A stretch of DNA of 64,000 nucleotides from Caenorhabditis remanei (Eukaryota; Nematoda; Chromadorea; Rhabditida; Rhabditidae): contig NC_071330.1 in the NCBI RefSeq assembly GCF_010183535.1, forward strand, positions 15,915,717 to 15,979,716. The letters are read 5' to 3'. Positions 12,059 through 22,438 of this stretch are shown one piece after another (the stretch's first letter is position 1; every line of letters begins with the position of its first letter). A model generated the notes under the pieces. The model saw nothing but the letters and a program-made list of their open reading frames with translations. It was not told the DNA's origin and made no database searches. Made by a program: the position numbers and the translations under genes.

Positions 12059-14325
12059 TCAACTGCGACTTCCACCAAAGATTCCGCAGAGCCATGATCT
12101 CTTTGGTCCAGCCGCTGCAGCAGGTTTTGGTGGATTCGGATCCCGATCCAGCGCTTCTTTGAGCTCCTTTTCGAGTTCTAAAAGGAAAATTTTGTTGTTT
12201 TTTGTAGATAATTTATATGACTACCTTCCAACGTCGGTGGTGGATCAGCTCTCTCAAATTTGTATGCATGAACTCCTTCTGGTGACTGAATAATAGTGTC
12301 CAGGAACTCCTTCACCTTCACCGTCTCCAATCTCGGCGCGAAAGTTGTCAAGTTCTCGAGCAAAATGTTCTCGAGCTCCTTATTTGGCTCGGCCTTGAAA
12401 AAGACTTGAATCACACCGATTGCATAGAGAATTCTCATCATCCACGTTGGCAGAGTCTCACTTGTTGTCTCCAGAAAATTACCAAACACTGGCAAGTGGT
12501 AGACTTTTGCAATCTGTTCATAGTAGGAGAATGTGCATGAGGCGGTAGAGATGGTGGAGGCATGGAAGATGCTACGGACAGAGCGGTTGCCACGGATAAA
12601 GTTGGTTTCGGTGAGGATGTAGCTGAGGGAGATGTAGATGCCCTGAAATGAAAAGGGATTAGGTTGAGATTTTTAAGATCGCCTAAGATCGGTTTTAGAT
12701 AGCCTAAGATTGCCCTAAGAACGGCTGAAATCAGATGAAATTGGTAAAGATCGGCCGAGATTGCCTAAGATTGACTTAGATTGTTTAAGATCGGCTAAGA
12801 TTGCCTATGATCGGATATAATGGCCGAATTTTTCACATTTTATCTATTTCGCAATGTCTTATGACATCTTGTCGGTTTTTACTTTTCTGGCAGTCAATAG
12901 TTCAAATCCGGCGGCAATTTATCAAATTCTCACTTATTTTTTGATGTTTTCACCAGTTTTCATTGTTTTTCGATTGAAAATTACTTAATATAGACAAAAT
13001 TATACTATTAAAGGTACACACAGTTTCCAGCTTTCATTTTTACCAGATTTTCAATAATTTGACATCTTACTTTTACGTCAGCCCGGCAGAGAGTACAATT
13101 GATCATCACGGGTCAAAAAATGCATAAAACTTGTTTAATATCTTACGATTAATCAGAAAATTAACGAGCTCAAACCAAAACCGAGCTCAACCGAAGATGA
13201 CGAATTGCTGCTAATAGTCTGAGCTAGATTATAAGCGTATCCATAATTATAGAACGTGTAACATAATCCAGCTAGCACTTAGACGATTTCAGACAATCTC
13301 AGCCAAGCTGAACCAATCTTAGCCGATCTTAGCCGATCTCAAACAATTTCAACCAAACTCAATCGATCTTAGCCGATCCAACAACCCCCCAATCAAACTC
13401 ACCGGTCCCATTTCCAAGAACTCCTTCATCAACTCCAAAATCTTCTTCCTCAACTCCTCCTCTCCATCCAACGTCCCATATCTCCACATGATGCCACACA
13501 CGAGCTCCTTGAAAACCCTCCAGATTGCGGCGGAGATGCTCAAGACGACATCACAGTTCGGGCCGGGAAATCCGATGTGGTTGCCGTCACGCTCGTACTC
13601 CAGTTGGTCGACTAGCTCGAGCGGATTCTCGACGAGCTGTGTAACAGAGTACTGTGGAAGAGGGCGCCTGCTGGAAATAACTTACCGTAATCTGATCTTT
13701 AGGAACTTCGTGCTCCTCGAGGATCGCAATGAACTCATTGAGATCCATTGTCTGATGGATGTTCTTGTTGCTTCCACTACCTCCTTTGTACTTGTTCAGG
13801 CGCTCTAAAAAACATGGTGGGTGGATAAATAGAGAAACAGACTAAGCTTGTCTCAGATCGCCTAAAATTGCCTAAGATCGTCTAAGATCGGCTGAGACAG
13901 ACAATCTAACACTCACCCTCCAACTTTCGTTTGCTTTCGTCTGGCTTCTGTCTAATCAAGATTATCAGAATAATTTCCAGAGCTTCCTCCTTGAAAACAC
14001 GACGAGCTGTCTCACCAGCGGCTGGCATCATTGTACGAAGATAGAGAACTTTTTGACAGTTTTTCTGGAATAGCTACAGTAGTACACACCCATACACCTC
14101 AAGAGACCTACCGAGAAATCGGTCAAATTTCTCATATAAATGAGCATGGCCTCGTTCTTCTCTCTTTCTCCGGGACAGGTTCCTAATATCTGTTTTTGGA
14201 TACGAAGAACATCTCGTTGATCTAACAGATAGAACCCGATGCCTTTTACCCGAACGATTTCCGACAATTCTCGGATGATATCAGTCAGGGTGTTGGTGTC
14301 TGTTACGGCACACCAGGTGAGCTAG

Positions 14326-14363
<38 letters not shown>

Positions 14364-14506
14364 AAGTAATAAAGGGGGCGTGGCCTTACCAAAATTCCTC
14401 CATTGGAATTCGCGCACAGTTTGAAATCCGATGCACTGATTGAGTGGCATTTGATAGTGTAGTCTAGTGGTTTTCCCATTATTTTTTCTAGTTTGGTGGT
14501 GTTCAT
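12059..14506 (-). CDS. Unrecognised 459-residue protein, seven exons
   Basis: Exons on the minus strand are 14390-14506, 14112-14321, 13917-14064, 13686-13804, 13403-13651, 12225-12642 and 12059-12177. All phases agree and total 460 codons including stop. The protein starts MNTTKLEKIMGKPLDYTIKC; it has no signal peptide and no clear membrane segment, so a soluble intracellular protein is likely. Distinct parts are an acidic helical stretch (DLNEFIAILEEHEVPKDQI), a conserved-looking block ENPLELVDQLEYERDGNH, a long helical region rich in Leu/Glu, and a C-terminal tail with PKPAAAAGPKRSW ending FGGSRS. An acceptor (caatttcag) 15 nt before the ATG fixes the start. Intron 4 is only 34 nt by this model. 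I do not recognise the family, but exon structure and regular codon use argue for a real gene. Confidence 0.8.
12660..12830. repeat. Intronic degenerate gatcggctaagattgcc-type minisatellite
   Basis: Repeats of a roughly 10-22 bp word (gatcggctaagattgcct and variants) fill part of an intron. Related arrays, often in the opposite orientation, lie at 13260-13385, 13850-13910, 26650-26800, 30420-30490, 36055-36150 and 42490-42785. Confidence 0.7.
14331..14360. repeat. (TA)n microsatellite in an intron
   Basis: A pure alternating TA run lies within intron 1 of the 459-residue gene. Confidence 0.9.
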
Positions 14507-14535
14507 GATTGATTTTACCCTGAAATTGGGATATT

Positions 14536-14542
14536 GAGATTG

Positions 14543-14583
<41 letters not shown>

Positions 14584-14601
14584 GAGAGAGGGGGGGGGGG
14601 G
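14536..14601. repeat. (GA)n tract plus poly-G, upstream of the 459-residue gene
   Basis: A GA/GAAA-rich run ends in a homopolymer of about 11 G. On the gene's coding strand this is a C/T-rich block 30-95 nt before the start codon. Pyrimidine-rich blocks are common in nematode promoters, so it may be part of the core promoter. Confidence 0.6.
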
Positions 14602-14993
14602 AGCAACTCTAAGCAGGCGGAGTCAAGGAAATACGTATTTAAGAAAAAGAAAACATAGTCTATCTAGATGTGGCACCACCAAAATTGTGGTCTGTGCAGC
14701 AAAATTGCAAAAGATGGCGGAGTCAGAATTTCTGTCGTGCGGCCAGCTGAACGTTCTTAATTTTTTTTTCTGAAAAAAAAGTAGCGATATGCTGTTTCCA
14801 TGAATTGCCTATCAGTCTCCAAGGACCAGAGTGCAGTTTCGATGTTAATTGATGTTTACTTCTCACATTTTCCTATTTTTCTAAATCCCTTATTTTCTGT
14901 ACTCGATTTCGAGTACTAATCAACCTATTGATTATTATTATTATTTATATTAATTTACTTCCTCTTTTAATCTATTATTTTCATATTTCTTAT

Positions 14994-15298
14994 AAATTAT
15001 CCGGTGGTTACGGATTCAGTGGCCTTTTGACGAACACAACGAGATTTATACTTGCGAATTACTGATTTATTCTTATCCAAGAACAAACAGTAAAAGTACA
15101 CGAGAGAAAAATAATAAAACAGCACAGAAAACAAACAAAAACGGGGAGAAATTACCTTAAAAAGTAAGAACTAAAAAGAACTGTTAATCTTGCGTGGAGA
15201 TGGGCTTGGCCACGTGGCGGGATAGCGGAGCGTCGTTGCGAGTCTGTGCGTGTACCGTAAGAATGGGGTGTTGGATTCGGCGAGAATGCCACCGGCAA
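14994..15298 (-). repeat. 3' LTR
   Basis: 305 bp, identical by eye to 18618-18922. It starts aaattatccggtggttacgg and ends gaatgccaccggcaa on the plus strand. In element orientation it is the downstream LTR, because the purine tract lies on its right side. Confidence 0.93.
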
Positions 15299-15314
15299 CT
15301 TCCCCCTCCTCTTA
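15299..15314 (-). other. Polypurine tract
   Basis: On the minus strand this reads aagaggagggggaag and runs straight into the 3' LTR, the standard place for the plus-strand primer of an LTR element. Confidence 0.8.
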
Positions 15315-15447
15315 AATACCGGACCCCTGACCGGTGACAGCAACGGCACACTACAACTCGGCTTACATTCGACTCACTAGTCCTCATCCACCGCAGTCAC
15401 TCACCCTACTCCTTAACATATAACACTACCAAATAATAATTAATTTG

Positions 15448-15532
15448 TCCTAGTGACCTCAGAAAAGAAAGAAAAACTACTTGTCCTAGTGACCTCAGAA
15501 AAGAAAACAACCTACTTGTCCTAGTGACTTCA
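15448..15532. repeat. Three short direct repeats in the retrotransposon 3' leader
   Basis: The phrase ttgtcctagtgacctcagaa occurs twice and, with one change (acttca), a third time, spaced about 30-36 bp. It lies between the ORF stop and the purine tract. Confidence 0.8.
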
Positions 15533-15610
15533 AGATCTCATTAAAACCGGTAATACTCAAACAATTATAAAAACAATTTACACAATTATTCGGCTCCTTC
15601 GCCTCGACTG

Positions 15611-18376
15611 CTACTGTCCCCTTGGTTTCTTCGCTCTCGGCTCACTCGTCACCTCCTCCTTCAGACGATCCACCACTGGGTGACTTGGAACAGCCAGCTC
15701 CAGGTATTCGACGATCTTCTCCAGCGATCCAGACCTCAACTCTGACAATATCAATGGAGTCTTTTTCGTTCCAACTGGTGTCAATGGATCCACTATTTCC
15801 ACGTTCACCGCAGTCTTCCGAGTTTTCTTCCACTGGGCCGTGACTCCTCCAACCTCATCGAATGCACACTCCATTTTGGCCGGAACGACCACCACCTCCC
15901 GAACTTCCTTGGCAATCTCCTCCACTAGGTGCATCAGTTCTTCCAATTCTTGCTCCTTTCTTGTCCACTCCACCAAAATCACTGCCTTCTCCACCTGATC
16001 CCAGTCGAACTTTTGCTTCCATGTAGAGATCGTTGCCGATCGGACTTCAAACACGGCTCTACTCTTCACATTCATTCTTTGTCCAATAAGGATAAACCTT
16101 TCCTTGATTGTTGACTTCTTCGGCTGGTTTTTCTGCAGCACCTCCTTTTTCAAACTGTCCGCGGCCTCTTTCCACTCGACTTCGAACTCCTCCACCGCTC
16201 CCGTCATGACTTTCTGCGCCCACGTTGGACAGATTTTGGCGAATCTTCGGAGCGCCTCGAGTCTTTCAGACTTTCCGAGTTTTTTCTGGAATTCCTCATC
16301 GAAGACCATCAGATGCACATCCTCCGGCGTTATCTTCTCATTTCTCGCCAACATCTTCAGTGCCAAGTTTTTGGGGTCATACGATCTATCCCCGTATCCA
16401 TCCACGAAATGAGCGTTTCCTCTCTTGCAGCCGCACTCTTCTCCATCCGATTTCCTGTAAAATTTCACATTATCCAATGTCAAATTCTCTTTTTCTCCTT
16501 CACATAGTTTTCCTTGTTCTACTACATTCACCACTGCCTTCTTTTTTCTGCCACGCTGTCCCCTTCTCGCGCTAGTCTCACACTTCATATCCACTATTTC
16601 TTTTGGAACCTTCCGGAGTTGCTCCCAAGGGATCCATAACTTCTCTTCTCCTCCCATGAACTGTACGCTTGCCGAGTTTCCCGTAGTTTCTACCACCCTG
16701 TACGGCCCTTTCCATTCATTCACCAGCTTCGCATTTCTCGCTCCCAACTTTTCCGCAGGAATCTTCACCATTACTCTATCTCCTACTACTGGATACTTCC
16801 TCCCAGCCACATTATGCTTCTCATCGAAGCTCTCTTTCATACTCTCTCGCTCCTTCTTCATATGCTCCCTTGCTGCTTCCTGAGCTAAATGCATCTGCTC
16901 AGCGTGGCGTAACTTATACTCGTCTACGTCCACCTGATACTTCCCCACCAACTCCTCCTGATCAACCTTCAGCGGTATTCTCGGATCTCTTCCATACATC
17001 AGAAAATGTGGACTCTCCCCAGTCGTCTCATGCTTACACGCATTGTATGCGAACACTGCGTACTGCAGCTTCTCATCCCACTCAGTCGGAATCAACGTAA
17101 TCTTCTTCAGCACTGTCTGAATGGTTCTGTTGAATCGTTCCACTCCTCCGTTCATCCTCGAGTGATACCCTTTAGTTTTAATCAACTTGATTTTCGACAT
17201 CGTCGCAATCTTCTCAAAGGTAGCGTTTGCAAACTCCAACCCCTGATCAGTCAATATTGCCTTCGGAATTCTCCCTTCTTTCAACATCCAACTCTCCAAA
17301 AACGCCTTAGCAACCGTCTCAGCCGACTTATTCGGAATTGCCACCAACTCTTCATCTGACTCAGTCACACTCTGATACTTCAGCAAGAACGCCCTACGAA
17401 ATTCCCGGAAATCACCGACACCATCGTACACTTTTGGCGTTGGCAACGCCGATGCTCTCGCCGACGACCGCATGACTTCTCCCATACTCTTTACTAAGTC
17501 CTCTATGACACTGTATCTCGATGCCCTTGACTCGCTTTCCCACATTTCTTCGCTACTTCTCCTACTTCTCACACTCCGCTCATCCTCACCTAGCCTGCTC
17601 CATCCATCGCTGAAAGTCGTCCCATCTTCCCTCCGCAAACTCCTTGTCTTCTCGCGCAGTGGCGACTTTGCCTGCAATTCTCTTTCGTTTTCTTTCTTCC
17701 GTAACTCCATTTTCTCACCCTCCAAGTGTGTGATCGAGCTCTTCAATCCCTCCGACACTCTCTTCTCCTTAGTCATTGCATTCTTGAGCTTCTCGATCTT
17801 CTTCTCCGCCTCCTCCAACTTCTTCTGCAATTGCTCTCTTTCAGCTTCACTTCTCGCCATCTCGTCGGCCATCTCCACGTTCTTCTCTTCGAGAAGCCTC
17901 TGGAAATACTTATTATTTTCTTTCAACTTCTCGTTTTCTTTTTCTAATTCCTCTTTTTCTTCTTCATTTTCATCTCCCGCCTTCTCACACTCATCGCGCA
18001 ACTGTTCAACAGTCTCCACCGCTTTTTCTCTCATCAATTTCAGCACTTTCTCCTGCCAACCATCGCAGCGCACTTCTTCGTACCGCTCCCTCAACTCCTT
18101 GCAGTACTTCTCTACCGGCGCCACCATCAGGTCCTGTTTTCTCGCCGCCAGCGTGGTGTCTCCCAGCGCCTTCTGCAGGTTCTGCACCACTTCTTCCGAT
18201 TTTTCCACGAATTTCTCGAATCCTCTGATTCTCTTCATTTTTTCCTTCAAACTCACGTTCACGTTCTCCAACTCGGTGACGTGTGCCCACAACGACCCAT
18301 CCGAGCTGTTCCCGTCGTCTCCTCCTTTTCCTTCATCGCCCGCCTTCTGCGCCTCCTCGATATCCATCTTCTCCAT
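15611..18376 (-). CDS. Gag-integrase fusion ORF of the LTR element
   Basis: The 921-residue frame starts at 18376. Residues 30-235 are a long charged coiled coil (Glu/Lys heptads). Residues 317-337 (YDGVGDFREFRRAFLLKYQS) look like the start of a capsid region. At about residue 345 this passes directly into the C-terminal half of an integrase core: the second catalytic Asp in ILTDQG (377) and the catalytic Glu in NGGVERFNRT (413). The first catalytic Asp and the zinc-binding HHCC part are absent. A C-terminal chromatin-binding-like part (GDRVMVKI..., WKGPYRVVE) follows near 530-575, then about 300 residues I cannot assign. The integrase style (G-Y-H-S-R-M-N-G-G-V-E-R-F-N-R-T) is Ty3/gypsy-like. 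The join is in frame, so the deletion probably happened in an earlier copy that still transposes in trans. Confidence 0.88.
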   Translation of the reverse strand: MEKMDIEEAQKAGDEGKGGDDGNSSDGSLWAHVTELENVNVSLKEKMKRIRGFEKFVEKSEEVVQNLQKALGDTTLAARKQDLMVAPVEKYCKELRERYEEVRCDGWQEKVLKLMREKAVETVEQLRDECEKAGDENEEEKEELEKENEKLKENNKYFQRLLEEKNVEMADEMARSEAEREQLQKKLEEAEKKIEKLKNAMTKEKRVSEGLKSSITHLEGEKMELRKKENERELQAKSPLREKTRSLRREDGTTFSDGWSRLGEDERSVRSRRSSEEMWESESRASRYSVIEDLVKSMGEVMRSSARASALPTPKVYDGVGDFREFRRAFLLKYQSVTESDEELVAIPNKSAETVAKAFLESWMLKEGRIPKAILTDQGLEFANATFEKIATMSKIKLIKTKGYHSRMNGGVERFNRTIQTVLKKITLIPTEWDEKLQYAVFAYNACKHETTGESPHFLMYGRDPRIPLKVDQEELVGKYQVDVDEYKLRHAEQMHLAQEAAREHMKKERESMKESFDEKHNVAGRKYPVVGDRVMVKIPAEKLGARNAKLVNEWKGPYRVVETTGNSASVQFMGGEEKLWIPWEQLRKVPKEIVDMKCETSARRGQRGRKKKAVVNVVEQGKLCEGEKENLTLDNVKFYRKSDGEECGCKRGNAHFVDGYGDRSYDPKNLALKMLARNEKITPEDVHLMVFDEEFQKKLGKSERLEALRRFAKICPTWAQKVMTGAVEEFEVEWKEAADSLKKEVLQKNQPKKSTIKERFILIGQRMNVKSRAVFEVRSATISTWKQKFDWDQVEKAVILVEWTRKEQELEELMHLVEEIAKEVREVVVVPAKMECAFDEVGGVTAQWKKTRKTAVNVEIVDPLTPVGTKKTPLILSELRSGSLEKIVEYLELAVPSHPVVDRLKEEVTSEPRAKKPRGQ

Positions 18377-18602
18377 CCTTCGATCGTTTTGCGTTTTCTG
18401 CCTGGAATTCCAAAAGTTTTTACTACTTTGGTATTCCTCTCGTCAATCGATCGCTTATTACGTCAATTACACAAATTTCCGTAAAATTTATACTAATTTT
18501 ACGAAAAAATTGTATTTTCTCCGCAAAACTTTGAAATCGCCTGGGTTTTATACTCGCCCAAACGATAACTTCAACGTTTCGCTACGAAAAACACAAAAAA
18601 CA

Positions 18603-18618
18603 ACCGGTTCGGCCCCCA
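18603..18618 (-). other. Putative primer-binding site
   Basis: On the minus strand TGGGGGCCGAACCGG directly follows the 5' LTR. The leading TGG pairs with a tRNA CCA end. The priming tRNA was not identified. Confidence 0.55.
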
Positions 18619-18922
18619 AATTATCCGGTGGTTACGGATTCAGTGGCCTTTTGACGAACACAACGAGATTTATACTTGCGAATTACTGATTTATTCTTAT
18701 CCAAGAACAAACAGTAAAAGTACACGAGAGAAAAATAATAAAACAGCACAGAAAACAAACAAAAACGGGGAGAAATTACCTTAAAAAGTAAGAACTAAAA
18801 AGAACTGTTAATCTTGCGTGGAGATGGGCTTGGCCACGTGGCGGGATAGCGGAGCGTCGTTGCGAGTCTGTGCGTGTACCGTAAGAATGGGGTGTTGGAT
18901 TCGGCGAGAATGCCACCGGCAA
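18618..18922 (-). repeat. 5' LTR
   Basis: 305-bp direct repeat of 14994-15298. In element orientation it precedes the leader and ORF and would carry the promoter. Confidence 0.93.
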
Positions 18923-19395
18923 CTTATATTATATTTCAAATATCTTATTGCCTCCTCTTTGTTTCCATGAATTGCCTATCAGTCTCCAAGGACCAGAGTG
19001 CAGTTTCGATGTTAATTGATGTTTACTTCTCACATTTTCCTATTTTTCTAAATCCCTTATTTTCTGTACTCGATTTCGAGTACTAATCAACCTATTGATC
19101 ATTATTATTATTTATATTAATTTACTTCCTCTTTTAATCTATTATTTTCATATTTCTTATATTATATTTCAAATATCTTATTGCCTCCTCTTTGTTTCCA
19201 TGAATCGCCTATCAATCTCCAAGGACCAGAGTGCAGTTTCGATGTTAATTGATGTTTACTTCTCACATTTTCCTATTTTTCTAAATCCCTTATTTTCCAA
19301 ATTCTGACTAACACCAAAAACAGATGAAGCAACAAAAAAAATCATTCAAAAACACTAATTATCAAGTCCCTAATTAGCACTAGATGAGTTATGAC

Positions 19396-19634
19396 CAGGC
19401 TTGGTCGGAGTCGGAGAATCGGATACTCCGATTCTTCGATTCTCCGACTTTTTTCGGAGAATTTCTCCGACGGATAATTCTCCGACTTTTCATTTCGGAG
19501 AAATAATCCGAAATTCTCCGATTCTCCGAGAAAAAAAGTCGGAGAAAATTTCGGATATCCGATTCTCCGACTTTTTTTTTCGGAGAAAATTCCGATTCTC
19601 CGATTCTCCGAAAATTTTTCTCCGACCAAGCCTG
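19396..19634. mobile_element. Non-autonomous hAT-like element, TCCGA-word type
   Basis: The ends are CAGGCTTGGTCGGAG and its reverse complement CTCCGACCAAGCCTG. They are flanked by a perfect 8-bp direct repeat, gttatgac (19388-19395 and 19635-19642), the target-site size of hAT elements. The 239-bp interior consists almost wholly of the TIR word tcggag and its complement ctccga, joined by AT stretches (gattctccga, cggagaattt). Confidence 0.8.
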
Positions 19635-19828
19635 GTTATGACTCATCAAAATGTCAAGTTTGCAGAATGGGGCGGAGTCTGATTCATGTTTGGACAAATG
19701 ATTATAGCAAAGTTCCTAAATTTTGTTTTAATTTTTAGCAATCATGAATTCTGACAAAAACATAAATAATCAAATTCCTATTAACCACTATAAAAGCCCT
19801 GACTCATCAAAAACGCGCTATTTTTCGA

Positions 19829-20520
19829 AAAGTGCAAAACAAGGAATGTCACGATTCTAAGAATTTAAGTTTTGATGATATAATCTCATTTCAAAAATCA
19901 TCAACTTCTGACTCAGATCCCAAAGCAAAACAATCAAACATTTCTATTTTCAAGTTTTAATTATACACACGGATTAGACTATGATTCATTGAAAAAGCGG
20001 TCCAAAATTCACCAATTTCTGACTCAAATCGAAACATTCAAATTAATCCTAAACCTTAAATTTCAACTCAAAAACTGGCAAAAACGCGTCAAAAGCACGC
20101 CAGACGTTCAATATTTCAATTTTCACATCGTTAGATAATCAGCCGGGCGCGCTTTTAAACCAATCAACCTAATATCAGTTTTTCCAGATCAAATACTTTA
20201 CGACGCTAATTGGCCAGTCAATTCTGACATTTTTCAGCAGCTACTAAGAATTCGTAATATTTGCGACGTGTGCAATCTATAATTATTACTATAATTGGAA
20301 TTTTTTGAATTTCAACTCAAAAACCATCAAATTCTGACGAAAACGGGAATTTTCAAATCTCTATGAAAATTATTTTTGAAAAGTGCAAAACGCGTTTCTA
20401 ATGTCAAATTTCAATGAAATAATCTCTTTTTGACAATCATCAACTTCTGACTCAAATCCCAAAGCAAAAAATTCAAAAATTTCAATTTTCAAGTTTTAAT
20501 TATACACAACGATAACACAA
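19829..20520. repeat. Diverged direct duplication, about 550 bp apart
   Basis: The order aaagtgcaaaac, atcatcaacttctgactca, tcccaaagcaaaa and caagttttaattatacaca occurs at about 19829-19975 and again at about 20380-20520. No coding frame spans either copy. Confidence 0.6.
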
Positions 20521-20559
20521 ATTGCTCTCATTCTCTCAAAAATTTTTTCTTTTTTTCTT

Positions 20560-21850
20560 TTATTCCAAATAATTAGACACCTATATTTCATATACCTATC
20601 CCATTCAAAAGATCTCAAAATTTTGGACGTAGGATGATTCAAGTTTTTCGAAAAAAAAACTGTTTTTCTATTTTTTCTAATTTTTCTTTACTTCCGTCAC
20701 CTATTTAAAACTCCTATTTAAAATCTGAAAATTTTTGACTGAATAGCTTCAAAACTATACGAAAAACCCTCCAAAGTTATTTTCCTTTTATTTCTGACCC
20801 CTTTATCTCATCAACGATTTTTCCAATCTCTTCTATACCTATTTCATTTGAAAGATCATAAAATTCTAGTCTAGAAAGTAGTGAGAAAACGAAAAAACCA
20901 CTAGATTAAGCGGCTGTTTTCTTTTAAAAGTTAGTTTTTCACCATTTTCTCTTGCTACCAACCTTCTGACCACTATATCTCATCAACGGTCCCTCCAATC
21001 TTTCTGGTACTTATTCCATTCAGAAGGTCATAAAATTCTGACTCAGAATCTACAAAAACGACAAAAAGTACAAAATCTGAACCGTTTTTTTTTTTTTCGA
21101 TTTTTGAATTAACCCATGACTTCAAACCCCTATATCTCATCAACGGTCCCTCCAAGCCTTCCGATTTCTATTCCATTCGAAAAATCTCAAAATTCTGACT
21201 AGGCATTTCGATTATTCACTAAAAGTTCCTTTATCACCCACCAACTTCTAGACACCTGTATCTCATCAACGGTCCTACCAATCTTTCCCATTTTTACCCC
21301 ATTTGAAAGATCTCAAAATTCTGACCCAGGCAACACAAAAATGACAAAAAATGAAAAATCTGAATTAACTTCCATTTTTTGCATTGAACTTTTAAAAAAA
21401 ATCAATTTTTCACTTACCCCATCACTTCTAAGCCCTATATCTCATCAACGATCCCTCCAATCTATCCGAAACCCATTCAATTTAAAAGATCATGAAATTC
21501 TGGTTCAGTGAGAAAAAATCACAATTTTTTTTGAAAAATCGTGCTAAACGTCGTTTTTTCACCTTTTCCCCTAGTTGCCCTCGTTTTGACCCCTATATCT
21601 CATCAACGGTCCTACCAATCTATTGGATACCTATTCCATTTGAAAGATCTCAAAATTCTGACCTAGAAAGAAGTGAAAAAATGGAAAAACCACGGGATTT
21701 AGCGGCTCTTTTCGAAAAAAATTTCTTTTTTCACAATTTTCCCTTGCTACCAACCTTCTGACCTTTATATCTCAACAACAGCCCATCCAATCCTTCCGAT
21801 ACCTATTTCATTAGAAAGATCTCAAAATTCTGACCCAGACAACACCGAAA
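20560..21850. repeat. Degenerate tandem array, about 160-bp period
   Basis: Seven or eight units share tatatctcatcaacggtcc, ccaatcttt, cctattccatttgaaagatc and caaaattctgac. Anchors (ctcatcaacg or close) fall near 20808, 20972, 21133, 21250, 21436, 21594 and 21765, so spacing varies from 117 to 186 bp. Between anchors lie A-rich spacers. No continuous ORF runs through the array. Confidence 0.75.
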
Positions 21851-22296
21851 AACAGCGAAGAACCCAATAACTTCCGCCCGACTTACCACGTTCTAAAACA
21901 CGCTCATCAGAGCGGAACTCGAAAAAGCAAAAAAAGAAGAGAAAAATATTCGAAATGAGAGAAAAAAGAAGAAAAAAGTGGGGAAGCGAGAGAAGAGAAG
22001 GTGAGCAAGTTGTCGCGGTAACGGATTCCCTAAGGTACTAATTATTGGAGCTCTTTCTCTCGGTTCTTTCTTCGAATAAGATTATAAACACATGCATGTG
22101 CCGATAACATCATCTAATGAGCACGTTGGAATGGGAATGAAATTCGAAAAAATTGAAAATTCGAGAAGAAAGCGGGAAAAAAATTTTTATTGAGCATTGA
22201 AAAGTATTTTATTGAAAGTAATTAAATAATTAAATGATTATATATGTTGTACTCGACAACAGAAAAACCGCCCTAAACCTATAAAAAGCAAATAAA
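21851..22296. other. A/G-rich intergenic stretch
   Basis: Contains gaagaaaaaagtggggaagcg and a stretch with ttctctcggttctttcttcg. No gene was seen. Confidence 0.4.
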
Positions 22297-22438
22297 GCGA
22301 TATTTGAAGAACCAAGTTTATTATTTGAAAACGAGATTAAGGTACAATATTTCTCCGGTTATTTAGAAATTATTAACATATATGAATCATTAGAATTATT
22401 TTTGGAAAATTAGCAACTGAAATATTTTTATATAGTAA

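Larger units (their letters stand above)
14989..18927 (-). mobile_element. LTR retrotransposon, internally deleted, young
   Basis: Two direct LTRs of 305 bp (14994-15298 and 18618-18922) read identically base for base and flank a minus-strand internal region. A cttat target duplication flanks it (14989-14993 and 18923-18927). A purine tract abuts the left LTR and a primer-binding-like site abuts the right LTR, both as expected for minus orientation. The LTR ends carry short inverted ccggtgg/ccaccgg words. The single ORF has Gag-like and Ty3/gypsy-like integrase parts but no protease, reverse transcriptase or RNase H, so the copy could only move with proteins supplied by a relative. Confidence 0.93.
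14794..19300. repeat. Three 233-bp tandem units split by an LTR element
   Basis: Unit 1 starts at 14794 (gtttccatgaattgcc), is broken at 14993 by the retrotransposon, and resumes at 18928. Unit 2 starts at 18961 and unit 3 at 19194, exactly 233 bp apart. Unit 3 stops at the word cccttattttcc near 19300. Subtracting the inserted element restores a 233-bp first unit. Confidence 0.85.

Noticed and set aside
14322..14773. ORFs over the GA and TA tracts
   Set aside because: Translations of simple repeats only.
17472..18689. 405-codon plus-strand ORF
   Set aside because: It is the antisense shadow of the retrotransposon ORF, rich in Ser/Phe/Leu as expected from the complement of a Glu/Lys coiled coil.
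19342..19697. ORFs on both strands over the TCCGA repeats
   Set aside because: Products of the hAT-like element's word repeats, without gene context.
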